Assembly (NCBI GenBank): GCA_947491175.1
Contig: CANLIF010000088.1
Span: 1 to 5,394 of the forward strand
Source of the DNA: Actinomycetota bacterium
GTDB lineage: Bacteria > Actinomycetota > Actinomycetes > S36-B12 > UBA5976
DNA length: 5,394 nucleotides
Reading direction: 5' to 3'
This document shows positions 4,549 through 5,394 of the stretch, piece by piece. Position 1 is the stretch's first letter. Each line of letters opens with the position of its first letter. The notes beneath the pieces are model-generated. The model had not been told where the DNA came from. It saw nothing but the letters and a program-made list of their open reading frames with translations, and did not search any database. Made by a program: the position numbers and the translations under genes.

Positions 4549-5394
4549 GTGAGCGATTCGCCAAACCTAGACCCGCTTCTTGGGAAAGTTTTGGAAGATC
4601 GCTATCGCGTCGATGAGTTAATTGCTCGTGGCGGTATGGCCACTGTTTATCGCGGAACCGACCTTCGCCTGGGTCGAACTGTGGCCTTAAAAGTTCTCGG
4701 TGGCGTTCTCGTGAATGATCCAGATTTTGTGGAACGTTTCACGCAAGAAGCTCGAGCCACCGCTGCTCTGACGCATCCAAATGTGGTTGCAGTACATGAC
4801 CAGGGAATTAGTGCTGGATACCCGTTTCTTGTCATGGAGTTTGTGCAAGGGCGCACCATTCGTGAAGTTATGGCGCAGTCTGGCCCCTTTACAAGTGCAC
4901 ATGCGCTGGAGATTATTAGCTCGGTTCTTGCTGGCCTAGGTTCGGCCCATGACGCTGGATTCGTTCATCGAGACATAAAGCCTGAGAATGTTTTGATAAC
5001 TAACGATGGTCACATCAAGGTCACTGATTTTGGACTCGCTCGAGTGATCAGCGATACCCCGGTAAGTGACTCCACGGGTGCCGTGTTACTTGGCACGATG
5101 GCTTACTTATCGCCCGAACAAGTCCAGCAACTCGCAGTTGACCAAAGATCAGATGTCTATTCATGCGGCATCTTGCTATACGAAATGGTCACCGGCTTGG
5201 TTCCATTTACTGGTTCTTCACCACTTGAGGTCGCATACCAACACGTCAACAGTAATGTTTCGGCACCAAGCTCAGTTCAACCAGACGTACCGCCTGCAGT
5301 CGATCATTTAGTTCTTGCGGCCACCAGAAAATCGCCGGTAGAACGAATTCAAAGTGCCCGTGAGTTTCGTGATGGGGTAATTCGGGCAATTTCA
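4549..5394 (+). CDS. pknL: PknL-like Ser/Thr protein kinase, kinase domain (3' end outside window)
   Basis: The frame starts with GTG and is open to the window end, giving 282 residues that cover nearly the whole Hanks-type kinase domain. Visible elements are the glycine loop IARGGMATVYRG (25-36), catalytic Lys48 in VALKVL, Glu67 of helix C, HRDIKPEN (140-147) with Asp142, DFG (160-162), an activation loop with several Ser/Thr residues, LGT-x-AYLSPEQ (181-191), SDVYSCGILLYEM (201-213) and the closing Arg266. All catalytic residues are present, so an active kinase is expected. The N-terminal DPLLGKVLEDRYRV and the neighbouring mptA-type gene match M. tuberculosis PknL (Rv2176), hence the symbol; another PknB-family member is possible. 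The membrane segment and any PASTA domains would lie beyond the window. PknL kinases regulate cell envelope and division functions. Confidence 0.9.
   Translation, partial: MSDSPNLDPLLGKVLEDRYRVDELIARGGMATVYRGTDLRLGRTVALKVLGGVLVNDPDFVERFTQEARATAALTHPNVVAVHDQGISAGYPFLVMEFVQGRTIREVMAQSGPFTSAHALEIISSVLAGLGSAHDAGFVHRDIKPENVLITNDGHIKVTDFGLARVISDTPVSDSTGAVLLGTMAYLSPEQVQQLAVDQRSDVYSCGILLYEMVTGLVPFTGSSPLEVAYQHVNSNVSAPSSVQPDVPPAVDHLVLAATRKSPVERIQSAREFRDGVIRAIS

Noticed and set aside
4647..4902. Two minus-strand frames opposite the kinase gene
   Set aside because: They lie opposite the catalytic core of a conserved kinase, and their products are basic and cysteine-rich without motifs.

Overview
The window looks like part of the chromosome of a free-living actinobacterium with a compact genome and a moderate base composition (about 45-50% G+C by eye in sampled rows). 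Three things point there: two-subunit CrtYc/CrtYd-type lycopene cyclases, an MptA/MptB-family polyprenyl-phosphomannose mannosyltransferase, and a PknL-like Ser/Thr kinase. Very short or overlapping gene junctions, GTG starts and several starts set 6-7 bases after a TANNNT box (a leaderless-mRNA layout) fit a streamlined actinobacterium such as the freshwater Nanopelagicales (acI) group. That placement is inference.

Layout. Bases 1-690 (+) hold the C-terminal half of phytoene desaturase CrtI. Bases 709-2244 (+) encode a multi-spanning GT-C mannosyltransferase of the MptA/MptB family. Bases 2252-2695 (-) encode an unrecognised acidic 147-residue protein. Bases 2696-2826 are a divergent regulatory gap with a perfect 15-bp palindrome and a second inverted repeat. 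Bases 2827-3744 (+) encode phytoene synthase CrtB. Bases 3737-4467 (-) hold crtYc then crtYd, which overlap by an ATGA junction. Bases 4468-4548 are a short divergent promoter region. From 4549 to the window end (+) lies the kinase domain of a PknL-like membrane Ser/Thr kinase, cut by the window edge.

How the genes work together. CrtB condenses two geranylgeranyl diphosphates to phytoene, CrtI desaturates it to lycopene, and CrtYc+CrtYd cyclise the ends, probably to beta-carotene (no C50 elongase is visible). The mannosyltransferase and kinase are not carotenoid enzymes, but an idsA2-mptA-(small minus-strand gene)-pknL neighbourhood is known in Mycobacterium tuberculosis (Rv2173-Rv2176). The window reads as a carotenoid cluster interleaved with that old actinobacterial locus. 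There is no gene-free stretch above 300 bases, and I saw no tRNA, rRNA, CRISPR, insertion sequence or convincing intrinsic terminator.
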